Shown here piece by piece: positions 1-7,722 of a DNA stretch of 64,000 nt (position 1 is its first letter; the number at the start of each line of letters is the position of its first letter). This DNA comes from Lacinutrix sp. Bg11-31 (GTDB lineage: Bacteria > Bacteroidota > Bacteroidia > Flavobacteriales > Flavobacteriaceae): positions 2,666,001 through 2,730,000 of the forward strand of contig NZ_CP025118.1 in NCBI RefSeq assembly GCF_002831665.1, given 5' to 3'. Both the position numbers and the translations under genes were made by a program. The notes below the pieces were generated by a model. It saw only the letters and a list, made by a program, of their open reading frames with translations. It made no database searches and was not told the DNA's origin.

Positions 1-7
1 TTTTGAT

Positions 8-15
8 TAACTTTG
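8..15 (+). promoter_or_regulatory. -7 box of the bacilliredoxin promoter
   Basis: TAACTTTG matches the Bacteroidota -7 consensus TAnnTTTG and lies 35 bases before the start codon of the bacilliredoxin gene. The matching -33 TTG element would fall before the first base of the window, so only half the promoter can be judged. Confidence 0.5.
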
Positions 16-50
16 TACAAATAGAATATTAATATAAAAATTAGAAAGAT

Positions 51-461
51 ATGTATCCAGCAGAAATGGTAAAACCTATGAGCGAAGATTTAACAAACGC
101 AGGTTTTGAAGCATTACATACAGCAGCGTCTGTTGACGAAGCGATAAAAAGAGAAGGAACTACGTTAGTGGTTGTAAATTCAGTTTGTGGTTGTGCAGCA
201 GCAAATGCGCGTCCAGGTGCAAAAATGAGTTTAAATAATGATAAAAAACCTACTAATATCGTAACTGTTTTTGCAGGTGTAGATAAAGATGCGGTTAACC
301 AAGCGAGAGCACATATGGTACCTTTTCCTCCAAGTTCGCCAAGTATGGCTTTGTTTAAAAATGGAGAATTAGTACACATGTTAGAGCGCCATCATATTGA
401 AGGTCGTCCTGCAGAATTAATTGCAGAAAATCTTGTAGATGCTTATAACGAGCATTGCTAA
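51..461 (+). CDS. BrxA/BrxB family bacilliredoxin
   Basis: A 136-residue cytosolic thioredoxin-fold protein of the YphP/YqiW (bacilliredoxin) family. The signature Cys-Gly-Cys motif is at residues 46-48 (VCGCAAANARPG), and the N-terminus MYPAEMVKPM is typical, which fixes the start at this ATG. In Firmicutes these proteins remove bacillithiol from mixed disulfides; some Bacteroidota also make bacillithiol, so the role here is probably dethiolation or disulfide exchange. The gene stands alone, with its own -7 box and a strong terminator. The family assignment is secure; the choice between BrxA and BrxB is not. Confidence 0.93.
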   Translation: MYPAEMVKPMSEDLTNAGFEALHTAASVDEAIKREGTTLVVVNSVCGCAAANARPGAKMSLNNDKKPTNIVTVFAGVDKDAVNQARAHMVPFPPSSPSMALFKNGELVHMLERHHIEGRPAELIAENLVDAYNEHC

Positions 462-507
462 GAGTTAAATAACAGAAAATTACTTTGCTTTTTAAGCTAA
501 GTATTAC

Positions 508-540
508 AGAAAAACCACGTTTTTTAAACGTGGTTTTTCT
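508..540 (+). terminator. Intrinsic terminator after bacilliredoxin
   Basis: A perfect 15-bp inverted repeat (508-522 and 526-540) with a TTT loop. The core is ACCACG/CGTGGT flanked by A and T runs, so it can end transcription in either direction. It separates the bacilliredoxin gene from the lipid genes. Confidence 0.85.
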
Positions 541-569
541 ATTTTTGGAGGATAGATTTTTATATTAAA

Positions 570-1307
570 ATGAGAAAAATTTTAGCATATCCATTAACTT
601 GTATTTATTACCTATTTTTTGGGTTATCGTTACTTGTTTTTCATCCAATACAATGGTTTTGTTTTAATGTATTTGGGTATAACGCTCTTAAAAAAAGCGT
701 AGACCTTTTACAGTTTTGTTTAATGCGTTGCTTAAACTGTTTAGGTACTTGGCATACGTTTATAAATCCTTATAAATTAGACACATCTCAACCTGTTATT
801 ATTGTTTCTAATCACCAAAGTATGGCAGATATTCCGCCATTAATGTGGTATTTTAGAAAACATCATGTAAAATTTGTTAGCAAAAAGGAATTAGGAAAAG
901 GTATTCCAAGTGTTTCTTACAATTTACGCCATGGAGGATCGGCTTTAATAGACCGTAAAAACCCGAGACAAGCTATTGTTGCTATTAGAAAATTTGCAGA
1001 TTATATAGAATCTACAAATAGAGCAGCAGTTATTTTTCCTGAAGGCACTAGAAGTCGCGATGGAAGACCTAAAAAATTTCAAACTAAAGGTTTGGAAACA
1101 CTAATAAAATATATACCAAGCGCAGTTATTGTTCCTGTAACGATTAATAATTCTTGGAAGAATTTACGTTATGGAAAATTTCCATTGGGAATAGGAAATA
1201 ATATTATTATTAATGCTCATAAACCTGTTAAATTAAGTGATTTTGAAACACAGGAATTATTATTAGCATATATTGAAACTACTATAAAAAACAGTATAAA
1301 ACTTTAA
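570..1307 (+). CDS. plsC: 1-acyl-sn-glycerol-3-phosphate acyltransferase
   Basis: A 245-residue PlsC-family acyltransferase that adds the second acyl chain to lysophosphatidic acid at the inner membrane. The catalytic HX4D box is NHQSMAD at residues 81-87 (His82, Asp87), and the substrate motif FPEGTR is at 156-161. A hydrophobic N-terminal segment (about residues 5-35) anchors it. The stop codon is four bases before the acyl-ACP desaturase start, so the two are probably co-transcribed, linking acyl-chain desaturation to phospholipid assembly. Family identity is firm; precise acyl preference cannot be read from sequence. Confidence 0.93.
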   Translation: MRKILAYPLTCIYYLFFGLSLLVFHPIQWFCFNVFGYNALKKSVDLLQFCLMRCLNCLGTWHTFINPYKLDTSQPVIIVSNHQSMADIPPLMWYFRKHHVKFVSKKELGKGIPSVSYNLRHGGSALIDRKNPRQAIVAIRKFADYIESTNRAAVIFPEGTRSRDGRPKKFQTKGLETLIKYIPSAVIVPVTINNSWKNLRYGKFPLGIGNNIIINAHKPVKLSDFETQELLLAYIETTIKNSIKL

Positions 1308-1311
1308 GATT

Positions 1312-2298
1312 ATGTCATTAAAAAATATAAGATTAGAAGTAATGTCGTTTTTAGAAAAGGACATAGAAACACTAATAGAAAAATATTTAATTCCTCCTGA
1401 AACTATATGGCAACCTACGGATTTTTTACCAAATTCTGAAGGCCCAAACTTCCTTGAAGAAGTTAAAGAAATTAGAGAGCTTTCTAAAGAATTACCTTAC
1501 GATTTCTGGGTGGTTTTAGTTGGTGATATGATTACTGAAGAAGCGCTACCAACCTACGAATCTTGGTTAATGGATGTTGAAGGTGTAGACCAAGGTGGTA
1601 GAAATGGTTGGGCAAAATGGGTTAGACATTGGACAGCCGAAGAAAACCGTCATGGAGATGTACTTAATAAATACCTATATCTTTCTGGTCGTGTAAATAT
1701 GAGAGAAATTGAACAAACCACACAACATCTTATTGCAGATGGTTTTGATATTGGTACAGCTCAAGACCCTTATAAAAACTTTGTTTACACTAGTTTCCAG
1801 GAATTAGCAACTTATGTTTCTCATAATCGTGTTGCTAAATTAGCAAAGCAAAAAGGTAACAAACAATTATCTAAAATGTGTAAGATTATTGCTGGTGACG
1901 AAATGAGACATCATCATGCTTACAGTGAGTTTGTAGAGCGTATTTTTGCTGTAGATCCAAGCCAAATGATGTTAGCTTTTCAATACATGATGAAGCAAAA
2001 AATTACAATGCCTGCTCATTTTTTAAGAGAATCTGGAGGGAAAATAGGATCTGTTTTCGAAGAGTTCTCAAACACAGCACAACGTATTGGTGTTTATACT
2101 TCTTTAGATTATATTGAAATATTAGAAAAGCTAACTAAACGTTGGGAAATAGATAAAATTACAGGCCTTAATGATGAAGCTGAAAAAGCTCGTGATTATT
2201 TAATGAAACTACCTTCAAGAATGTTACGTTTGGCAGACAGAATAAAGATTCCTGAAAACTCATACCAATTTAAATGGGTTGAACCTGCAAAGTTATAG
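1312..2298 (+). CDS. Acyl-ACP desaturase (soluble di-iron)
   Basis: A 328-residue member of the plant-type stearoyl-ACP desaturase family (FA_desaturase_2), which introduces a cis double bond into acyl-ACP using O2 and ferredoxin. Both di-iron ligand motifs are visible: E-E-N-R-H-G at residues 110-115 and D-E-M-R-H-H at 196-201, spaced as in the family. No membrane segments are present, unlike the DesK-controlled acyl-lipid desaturases. It lies between plsC and an HD hydrolase with one base to the next start, so an operon for membrane-lipid adjustment is likely. Confident at family level; double-bond position is unknown. Confidence 0.92.
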   Translation: MSLKNIRLEVMSFLEKDIETLIEKYLIPPETIWQPTDFLPNSEGPNFLEEVKEIRELSKELPYDFWVVLVGDMITEEALPTYESWLMDVEGVDQGGRNGWAKWVRHWTAEENRHGDVLNKYLYLSGRVNMREIEQTTQHLIADGFDIGTAQDPYKNFVYTSFQELATYVSHNRVAKLAKQKGNKQLSKMCKIIAGDEMRHHHAYSEFVERIFAVDPSQMMLAFQYMMKQKITMPAHFLRESGGKIGSVFEEFSNTAQRIGVYTSLDYIEILEKLTKRWEIDKITGLNDEAEKARDYLMKLPSRMLRLADRIKIPENSYQFKWVEPAKL

Positions 2299-2299
2299 C

Positions 2300-2956
2300 A
2301 TGATTGACCTTGTTTTAATAGAAGCGACCAAAGCATTTGTGAAAAAAGAATTAGCAAATGCTGAAGGTGGACATGATTGGTTTCATATAGAGCGTGTTTA
2401 TAACAATGCTTTACTTATTTCTAAAGGCGAAAACGTGAATGCCAAGATAGTAGCCTTGAGCGCTTTATTACACGATATTGCAGATAGTAAATTTAATAAT
2501 GGAGATGATACTATTGGCCCTAAAAAAGCAAGAACCTTTTTGTTTGAGCAAAATGTTGATTCTGTAGTTATTGAACATGTTGTTAATATTATTAAAAACA
2601 TATCCTTTAGTTCTAATATTGGAAAAACAAATGCATTTAACTCTTTAGAATTACAAGTTGTTCAAGATTCAGACCGTTTAGATGCGCTTGGAGCTATTGG
2701 TATAGCACGTGCTTTTAACTATGGCGGCTTTAAAAACAGAGCTATTTACAATCCAGATATTAAGCCAAATCTTAATATGACAAAAGCCGAATATAAAGCC
2801 TCTACTGCTCCAACAGTTAATCATTTTTACGAAAAACTATTGCTTTTAAAAGACACGATGAATACTAAAACTGGTAGACAAATAGCTTTAGAGAGACACA
2901 ATTATATGGAAGCGTTTCTTAAGCAGTTTTTTGCTGAATGTGATGGTGAGAAATAA
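2300..2956 (+). CDS. HD-domain phosphohydrolase, YedJ-like
   Basis: A 218-residue HD-superfamily metal-dependent phosphohydrolase. Metal-ligand motifs are G-G-H-D-W-F-H near residues 27-33, L-L-H-D-I-A-D near 56-62 and the downstream S-D-R-L-D-A-L-G motif. I chose ATG 2300 rather than the upstream in-frame TTG at 2279, because the longer form would start inside the desaturase and add seven unrelated residues. It begins one base after the desaturase stop. The substrate is unknown; relatives act on nucleotides or phosphorylated small molecules. Family call strong, biological role open. Confidence 0.85.
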   Translation: MIDLVLIEATKAFVKKELANAEGGHDWFHIERVYNNALLISKGENVNAKIVALSALLHDIADSKFNNGDDTIGPKKARTFLFEQNVDSVVIEHVVNIIKNISFSSNIGKTNAFNSLELQVVQDSDRLDALGAIGIARAFNYGGFKNRAIYNPDIKPNLNMTKAEYKASTAPTVNHFYEKLLLLKDTMNTKTGRQIALERHNYMEAFLKQFFAECDGEK

Positions 2957-2957
2957 T

Positions 2958-3131
2958 TTAATCCTCCTTAGCAACCTCTAATGCAGTAATTTTATATTCT
3001 AGAATAGTCATTTCTTCACCATTTTCTATAATTTCTTCTGCTGTTAACGTTTTACTGCCATTAACATAATCTATTATCTCTTTCCTTTTGGCAAAGTAAT
3101 AATCTAATGCTTCTTCAACGCTACTTTTCAT
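2958..3131 (-). CDS. Small acidic protein, unrecognised
   Basis: A 57-residue reading frame starting MKSSVEEALDYYFAKR and ending LEVAKED. It opens nine bases after the AraC regulator stop on the same strand and ends one base from the stop of the convergent HD gene, so it fills the gap exactly. Composition is that of a helical, highly charged soluble protein with no membrane segment or cysteine. It probably forms a two-gene operon with the regulator. I do not recognise the family. The exact fit between neighbours and normal codon use argue that it is real. Confidence 0.7.
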   Translation of the reverse strand: MKSSVEEALDYYFAKRKEIIDYVNGSKTLTAEEIIENGEEMTILEYKITALEVAKED

Positions 3132-3140
3132 AATCTAAAA

Positions 3141-4010
3141 TTATTGTATAATTAATTTTATTTCGCTCCTATATTTTGATGCATTCTTGCCTGTTATTTC
3201 CTTAAACACCTTATTAAAATGAGAGAAGTTATTAAAGCCGCACTCAAAACAAACATCTGTAATACTCATTTTGCTTTCAGACAATAATTTTGTCGCATGC
3301 ACGACTCTATATTCATTAACTAACTTTGTAAATGTCTTACCTGTTGCTTTTTTAAAATAACGACAAAAGGCTGGCACTGTCATACTTACTTGCTTAGCAA
3401 TGGTATCTAAACTTATATGCTCTTTAAAATTACTATAAACATATTTAAAAACAATATCAATCTTAGCGTTGTCTTGTAATTGCGCTTCAAACGCATAACC
3501 ATCTGCATTTAGTAACACATAATCTTCAGCTTCTGCTAAAATATGAAGTATTTCAAGTAGTTTAATAACTCGTTTAAAACCTTCGTATTTAGTTAGTTTT
3601 GTTATTTTCTCTCCAACTTTTTCTTTAGTTTCTGGTTTAAAAAGCAATCCTTTTTTGGCACGCTCTAAAAGCAACGAAATACTACTCATTTGTGGTAAGC
3701 TAAAAAAATCTTTACCTAAAAAATCTGGATGAAACTGTATTAGTGTTTCTTTTCCTTTAGCCGTTAATCTATTTTCAAATCCATTATGAGGTAAATTAGA
3801 ACCCACTAAAATTAGTTGACTGTTATCAAAATAAGACATGTGATTACCAATATGTCTTCGTCCTTTTCCTTTATTTACATAAACCAATTCTATCTCTGGA
3901 TGGAAATGCCAAAATGCTTGATCTCTTTTCCTTTTCTTAAGTTTATTAACTGCAAGAATGGAATTCCCGAATCCAGGTGATATTTTCTCTAATGTAGGCT
4001 TCTTATTCAA
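3141..4010 (-). CDS. AraC-family regulator with N-terminal cupin
   Basis: A 289-residue transcription factor. The first ~130 residues form a cupin-type sensor (W-H-F-H-P-E-I-E-L near residue 35, then G-R-R-H-I-G and N-L-P-H-N motifs), and residues ~185-289 hold the two helix-turn-helix motifs of AraC/XylS proteins, ending with the conserved C-G-F-N-N-F-S-H-F-N-K-V-F-K block. It is divergent from the secreted protein at 4214, and three phased copies of a 14-bp sequence lie between them, so it is the natural candidate to bind there. The ligand is unknown. In related regulators the cupin usually binds a sugar or small metabolite. Confidence 0.9.
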   Translation of the reverse strand: MNKKPTLEKISPGFGNSILAVNKLKKRKRDQAFWHFHPEIELVYVNKGKGRRHIGNHMSYFDNSQLILVGSNLPHNGFENRLTAKGKETLIQFHPDFLGKDFFSLPQMSSISLLLERAKKGLLFKPETKEKVGEKITKLTKYEGFKRVIKLLEILHILAEAEDYVLLNADGYAFEAQLQDNAKIDIVFKYVYSNFKEHISLDTIAKQVSMTVPAFCRYFKKATGKTFTKLVNEYRVVHATKLLSESKMSITDVCFECGFNNFSHFNKVFKEITGKNASKYRSEIKLIIQ

Positions 4011-4057
4011 AAGTAGATTTTAAGATGTAAAATTAATTATTCTGTTGGTTGTAAATC

Positions 4058-4134
4058 TATACTAAATTAACTTTTTTATATACTAAATTAACCTTAACGC
4101 GCCTTAAAAATAATATAGTAGTTAATTTAGTATA
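4058..4134. promoter_or_regulatory. Three phased 14-bp repeats, putative AraC operator
   Basis: TATACTAAATTAAC occurs at 4058-4071 and again at 4079-4092 as direct repeats, and as its exact reverse complement at 4121-4134. Spacings are 21 and 42 bases, two and four helical turns, so all three lie on one face of the DNA. The third copy ends 44 bases before the -7 box of the downstream gene, a usual activator position. Direct repeats at 21 bp are typical of AraC-family dimers. The binding protein is inferred, not shown. Confidence 0.7.
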
Positions 4135-4177
4135 CAAATAAGCCAAAATAGGTGTTTTCCACACTAACCTTTGTATA

Positions 4178-4185
4178 TATCTTTG
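4178..4185 (+). promoter_or_regulatory. -7 box for the secreted protein gene
   Basis: TATCTTTG fits TAnnTTTG and is 28 bases before the start codon at 4214. A clear TTG element at the right distance is not present (the region reads GTGTTTTCC), which fits a promoter that depends on an activator bound at the upstream repeats. Confidence 0.5.
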
Positions 4186-4213
4186 CAGAGTAAATATTAA
4201 ACAAATTAAGATT

Positions 4214-4810
4214 ATGAAAAAAGCAATTCAAAAAAGCCTATTATTAGTTGCTGTATTAGTAACAATGATAAACTACGCAAGCAATGTTTCTCCATTAAAT
4301 GAAGATGAAAACATTAAAAAAATAGTTCTAACTTTAAACAATGTAAAAGAAGGACAACAATTATTAATTAAAGATGACAATCAGGTTATTCTTTACAAAG
4401 AGGCTATTTCTAAGTCTGGAGATTATAAAAAAGGATTTGATTTAACTGCATTACCAAATGGAGATTACTATTTCGAACTTAATAAAGATATTGTAATAGA
4501 GGTTATTCCTTTTAAAGTAAACTATAATGTAGTTACTTTTAATAAGGATAATAAAATGGAAATTTTTAAGCCTTTTGTAACATTAAAAAACAATACTGTT
4601 TTTGTTTCTTTATTAACTTTAGACGCAAAACCTGTAAGCTTATCTATTTACTATAATAACGATGGTTCTATGGAATTAATCCATAAAGAAACTATAATTA
4701 ATGCTGTAAATATTCAAAAATCTTACAAATTAGATGCTACAAAAACAGGAAGCTATATCTTTTCTATTAATACAGAAGGTCGGGCATTTTCAAATAGCAT
4801 AAACCTTTAG
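4214..4810 (+). CDS. Secreted protein with two beta-sandwich repeats
   Basis: A 198-residue protein with an N-terminal hydrophobic segment (about residues 7-22) that looks like a signal peptide. The rest reads as two related ~80-residue beta-rich units: each starts with a hydrophobic strand, has a Y-K/H-K-E strand (ILYKEAI; LIHKETI), and ends with a Y-F/I-F strand (GDYYFEL; GSYIFSI). This resembles the small periplasmic Ig-like proteins (DUF3244-like) of Bacteroidota, but I cannot name a family with certainty. Its promoter region carries the three-repeat array and the gene ends in a strong terminator, so it is a single-gene unit probably controlled by the divergent AraC protein. Confidence 0.75.
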   Translation: MKKAIQKSLLLVAVLVTMINYASNVSPLNEDENIKKIVLTLNNVKEGQQLLIKDDNQVILYKEAISKSGDYKKGFDLTALPNGDYYFELNKDIVIEVIPFKVNYNVVTFNKDNKMEIFKPFVTLKNNTVFVSLLTLDAKPVSLSIYYNNDGSMELIHKETIINAVNIQKSYKLDATKTGSYIFSINTEGRAFSNSINL

Positions 4811-4857
4811 ACTCTGTGATAAGTTAGAGTTTAAGATTAATTTAGTTAGTTAATTAC

Positions 4858-4887
4858 AAAAAGTGAGCTTTAGAGCTCACTTTTTTT
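4858..4887 (+). terminator. Intrinsic terminator after the secreted protein gene
   Basis: A perfect 9-bp stem (4861-4869 with 4874-4882, AAGTGAGCT/AGCTCACTT) with a TTAG loop and a T run to 4887. It lies between convergent genes and has A residues on the left side, so it may work in both directions. Confidence 0.88.
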
Positions 4888-4926
4888 ATGCTATTTACTA
4901 TTCTTTATCTCTGTAAAATAAGCAAT

Positions 4927-5709
4927 TTATTTGCCTGGAAATTCTGCTTTACGTTTTTCTAAAAAAGCTGTTGTACCTTCTTTAAAATCTTCTGTACCAA
5001 AGCATTTTCCAAATTGTTTAATTTCTACTTTATAACCATCTTTTCCATCTTTATAATTTGCATTTACAGCTTTAATAGCTTTGCTTATTGCAACAGACGA
5101 ATTACGCATAATTTTACTTGCAATTTTTTCGGCTAAAGGGATTAGTTCTTCTTGAGACACTACGTGGTTTACTAAACCGTAATCTTTAGCTGTATTTGCA
5201 TCTATCATTCCAGCTGTCATTACCATTTCCATAGCACGACCTTTACCAACTAATTGCGGTAAACGCTGTGTACCTCCATAACCTGGTATTACTCCTAAAG
5301 ACACTTCTGGTAATCCCATTTTTGCATTATCACTTGCAACCCTAAAATGTGCTGCCATTGCTAATTCTAATCCTCCACCAAGTGCAAAACCATTTACAGC
5401 TGCAATTACTGGAGTACTTAAATTCTCTACAAAATCGAACAATAACTCTTGTCCTTTTGCTGCTAACTTTCCACCGTTTTCAATGTTAAAATTTGCAAAC
5501 TCACTTATATCTGCACCAGCAACAAATGCTTTTTCGCCACTTCCAGTAATGATAATTACTTTTACTCCTTTATCTTTATTTGCAGCTTTAAAAGCTTCAT
5601 GAAGCTCTTCAATTGTTGCTTTGTTTAAAGCATTTAATTTTGAAGGTCTATTTATTGTAATGGTTGTGATTCCATTTTTACTTGCTGAGATGATGTTTTC
5701 GTAATTCAT
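4927..5709 (-). CDS. Enoyl-CoA hydratase/isomerase (crotonase)
   Basis: A 260-residue crotonase-superfamily protein, probably hydrating trans-2-enoyl-CoA to 3-hydroxyacyl-CoA in fatty-acid or amino-acid breakdown. The oxyanion-hole segments are visible (A-G-A-D-I-S-E near residue 66; N-G-F-A-L-G-G-G-L-E-L near 105), and the two glutamates expected of a true hydratase are in G-G-G-L-E-L and G-L-P-E-V-S-L-G. The motif G-Y-G-G-T-Q-R-L-P follows as in short-chain enoyl-CoA hydratases. It lies downstream of a histidine kinase with a 47-base gap, so shared transcription is possible. Full length. Confidence 0.92.
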   Translation of the reverse strand: MNYENIISASKNGITTITINRPSKLNALNKATIEELHEAFKAANKDKGVKVIIITGSGEKAFVAGADISEFANFNIENGGKLAAKGQELLFDFVENLSTPVIAAVNGFALGGGLELAMAAHFRVASDNAKMGLPEVSLGVIPGYGGTQRLPQLVGKGRAMEMVMTAGMIDANTAKDYGLVNHVVSQEELIPLAEKIASKIMRNSSVAISKAIKAVNANYKDGKDGYKVEIKQFGKCFGTEDFKEGTTAFLEKRKAEFPGK

Positions 5710-5756
5710 AAAAAAATATTTTATTCGTTAAAGTGAATTTCTGCCTACACAGGAGT

Positions 5757-7208
5757 TTAGTTTATGGGAAAAGCAACTGTAAAAGTTGTGCCTTCGCCCT
5801 TTTGAGATACAAAGGTAATAGTTCCTCCATAAGTTTCGACAATATTCTTAACCATTGCCAGGCCTAGTCCCATTCCACTAGATTTTGTAGTGAATTTAGG
5901 TTCGAAAATTTTAGGTTTATTTTCTTCGGAAACACCAATTCCGTTATCTGAAACTGTAATTTTTATTGTTTCATTTTCTTCTGAAACATTAACAACTATT
6001 TTAGGCTGCCTTCCTTCTGGAATTGCTTGAATACCGTTTTTAATTAAGTTTGTAACCACTCTAATAAGCTGTGTTCTATCAAACTTTGCTATAATTTTTT
6101 TTTTATCAGATTGAAATGTGATGTAATTCTCATTGAAAATATCAAGTGTTAAATCGACAACCTCTACAACATTAAGCATTTCATTTTTTTGAGCTGGCAT
6201 TTTTGCAAAGTTAGAAAAAGCTCCTGCTATCGAGCTCATAGTATCTATTTGCTGAATTAAAGTTTTAGAATACTCATCTAATTTTTGATGGATGTTTTCA
6301 TCTTCCGGATTAAATTTACGTTGAAAACTTTGCACTGTTAATCGCATTGGAGTTAGCGGGTTTTTAATTTCATGCGCCACTTGTTTTGCCATTTCTCTCC
6401 AAGCTTGTTCCCGCTCACTTGTTGCTAATTGCACAGCACTTTCCTCAAGCTCATCAATCATTCTATTATAAGAATCTACAAGTGTCGAAATCTCTTCACT
6501 TGTGTCTTGAATGTTAATTTTTTCGTTACGCTTTTCTAAACGCGTAGCATTCATTTTCTCACTAATCGCTTTAATTGGTTTTGTAATGTATCGTGCTAAA
6601 AAATAAGCTAATGCAACTGCCATTAACATAACAACTAAAGAGGTGTATAATAAACGCCCTAAAAACTCATTAAGTTCCTTTGCAAGAAAATCGTCATTTT
6701 CTAAATAGGGCAAATTAATAATTGCTAAGTCTTTATATTTTGAATCTGTAATGTAACGATAAGACGACCTAAAAGTTTCATTATCTTCTACACGTCGTTC
6801 TTCGTAACGATGCTCTGCAGTGTTAGAAAGTGTGTTTAAAACATTAGGCTCCAAGCATTTTTCGGTAGCTTGTTGTAAACCTGCTTTAGATGAAATTAGC
6901 AAAGAACCTTCCAAATCGTATAGATTAATTTGAATATTATGAACTTCGGAAACTTCGTAAATTTTCATTTTAAAAATAAGCGGAACATTTTCGGTAGTAA
7001 CCGGAAAAGAGGTTTCGCGAATAACAAAGTCTAAACTTCTTATTATTGCTATTTCTTTTCTATCTAAACGCTGTTTGTGGTAGTCTTGGGTTTCTTCGTT
7101 GTATTGATAAATAGCAACTACAGCAATTAATATTGAAGATAATAATACCAACAAAATCATGGCTACAAATATTCTGGTACGTAAGGACAGTTTTTTTAAT
7201 TTCATCAT
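5757..7208 (-). CDS. NtrY-like sensor histidine kinase
   Basis: A 483-residue membrane kinase. Segments in order: TM1 (about 12-34), extracytoplasmic sensor (35-185), TM2 (186-206), HAMP linker (207-260), dimerisation/phosphoacceptor with His279 in V-A-H-E-I-K-N-P-L-T-P, and an ATPase domain with N-box T-N-L-I-K-N-G-I-Q-A-I and G-boxes D-N-G-I-G and G-M-G-L-G-L. The H-box with N-P-L-T-P-M is the NtrY type. No response regulator is adjacent, so it is an orphan. Its ATG overlaps the stop of the upstream gene (TAATG), implying translational coupling to the small secreted protein. A second ATG three bases later could also serve as start. Confidence 0.93.
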   Translation of the reverse strand: MMKLKKLSLRTRIFVAMILLVLLSSILIAVVAIYQYNEETQDYHKQRLDRKEIAIIRSLDFVIRETSFPVTTENVPLIFKMKIYEVSEVHNIQINLYDLEGSLLISSKAGLQQATEKCLEPNVLNTLSNTAEHRYEERRVEDNETFRSSYRYITDSKYKDLAIINLPYLENDDFLAKELNEFLGRLLYTSLVVMLMAVALAYFLARYITKPIKAISEKMNATRLEKRNEKINIQDTSEEISTLVDSYNRMIDELEESAVQLATSEREQAWREMAKQVAHEIKNPLTPMRLTVQSFQRKFNPEDENIHQKLDEYSKTLIQQIDTMSSIAGAFSNFAKMPAQKNEMLNVVEVVDLTLDIFNENYITFQSDKKKIIAKFDRTQLIRVVTNLIKNGIQAIPEGRQPKIVVNVSEENETIKITVSDNGIGVSEENKPKIFEPKFTTKSSGMGLGLAMVKNIVETYGGTITFVSQKGEGTTFTVAFPIN

Positions 7209-7585
7209 TATTTTCTGTTTCTACGTTTAGCTTTTCTTACTTGCTTCTTTTTAAAATTCAAATATTTATAGTGTGCGTTTGCTGTCTTTTTATCTAAGAA
7301 TCCATTTGCCTCTAACTTATAACCTAAATCGATTAATTGTTGTTGATATGCAATAAACCTAGCTTTTTGTTCGTCTATATTTTTAAGAGTAAAATGTGTT
7401 ACTCTATTAGTTCTAACTTGCCTAATATTATTACAATCGACTTCTTCCCATTCTATAGGCTTATCGTAATAAAAACAACGTTCGTAGCATTTTCCTGGTT
7501 TTGGGTTTTTTGGCAAATCACCATTCTGAGCTATAGCACCACTAAATGTAAAAGATAGAATTACAGTAATTAATAGAAATCTCAT
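7208..7585 (-). CDS. Secreted protein with partial peptidoglycan-binding-like motif
   Basis: A 125-residue protein with a clear signal peptide (hydrophobic to about residue 18, ending G-A-I-A-Q). The mature part starts with P-K-P-G-K-C-Y-E-R-C, a two-cysteine motif I associate with flavobacterial envelope proteins. It then has Q-Q-Q-L-I-D-L-G-Y-K-L-E-A-N-G-F-L-D-K-K-T, which resembles the core of a peptidoglycan-binding repeat (LQ.LGY..dG.fg..T). The C-terminus is strongly basic. Its stop overlaps the kinase start, so it may be the kinase's periplasmic partner; this is inference from context only. Confidence 0.78.
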   Translation of the reverse strand: MRFLLITVILSFTFSGAIAQNGDLPKNPKPGKCYERCFYYDKPIEWEEVDCNNIRQVRTNRVTHFTLKNIDEQKARFIAYQQQLIDLGYKLEANGFLDKKTANAHYKYLNFKKKQVRKAKRRNRK

Positions 7586-7629
7586 AGATTAAATTTTATT
7601 AAATATAGCAATAATCACACCACTATTTT

Positions 7630-7716
7630 GCGTTAGCGATAGCAACGGCATCCTTTTTTTTGTTGCATATATGCAAAAAAAAGATATAGTGGATAGCGCG
7701 ACCTTTAGGTAACGCC
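7630..7716. repeat. Palindromic intergenic element with GCGTTA/TAACGC ends
   Basis: An 87-base imperfect palindrome filling most of the 137-base gap between the secreted protein and hemJ. The ends are GCGTTA (7630-7635) and TAACGC (7710-7715), GCATCC and GGATAGC mark the inner arms, and the centre TTGCATATATGCAA is a perfect 14-bp palindrome between T and A runs. Its GC-rich ends stand out from the neighbouring sequence. From memory, very similar elements recur between genes in many flavobacterial genomes; only one copy is in this window, so the repeated status cannot be shown here. Confidence 0.55.
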
Positions 7717-7722
7717 CAAATT

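Noticed and set aside
2279..2299. TTG start for the HD hydrolase
   Set aside because: It would begin within the desaturase and adds seven residues; ATG 2300 follows the stop by one base.
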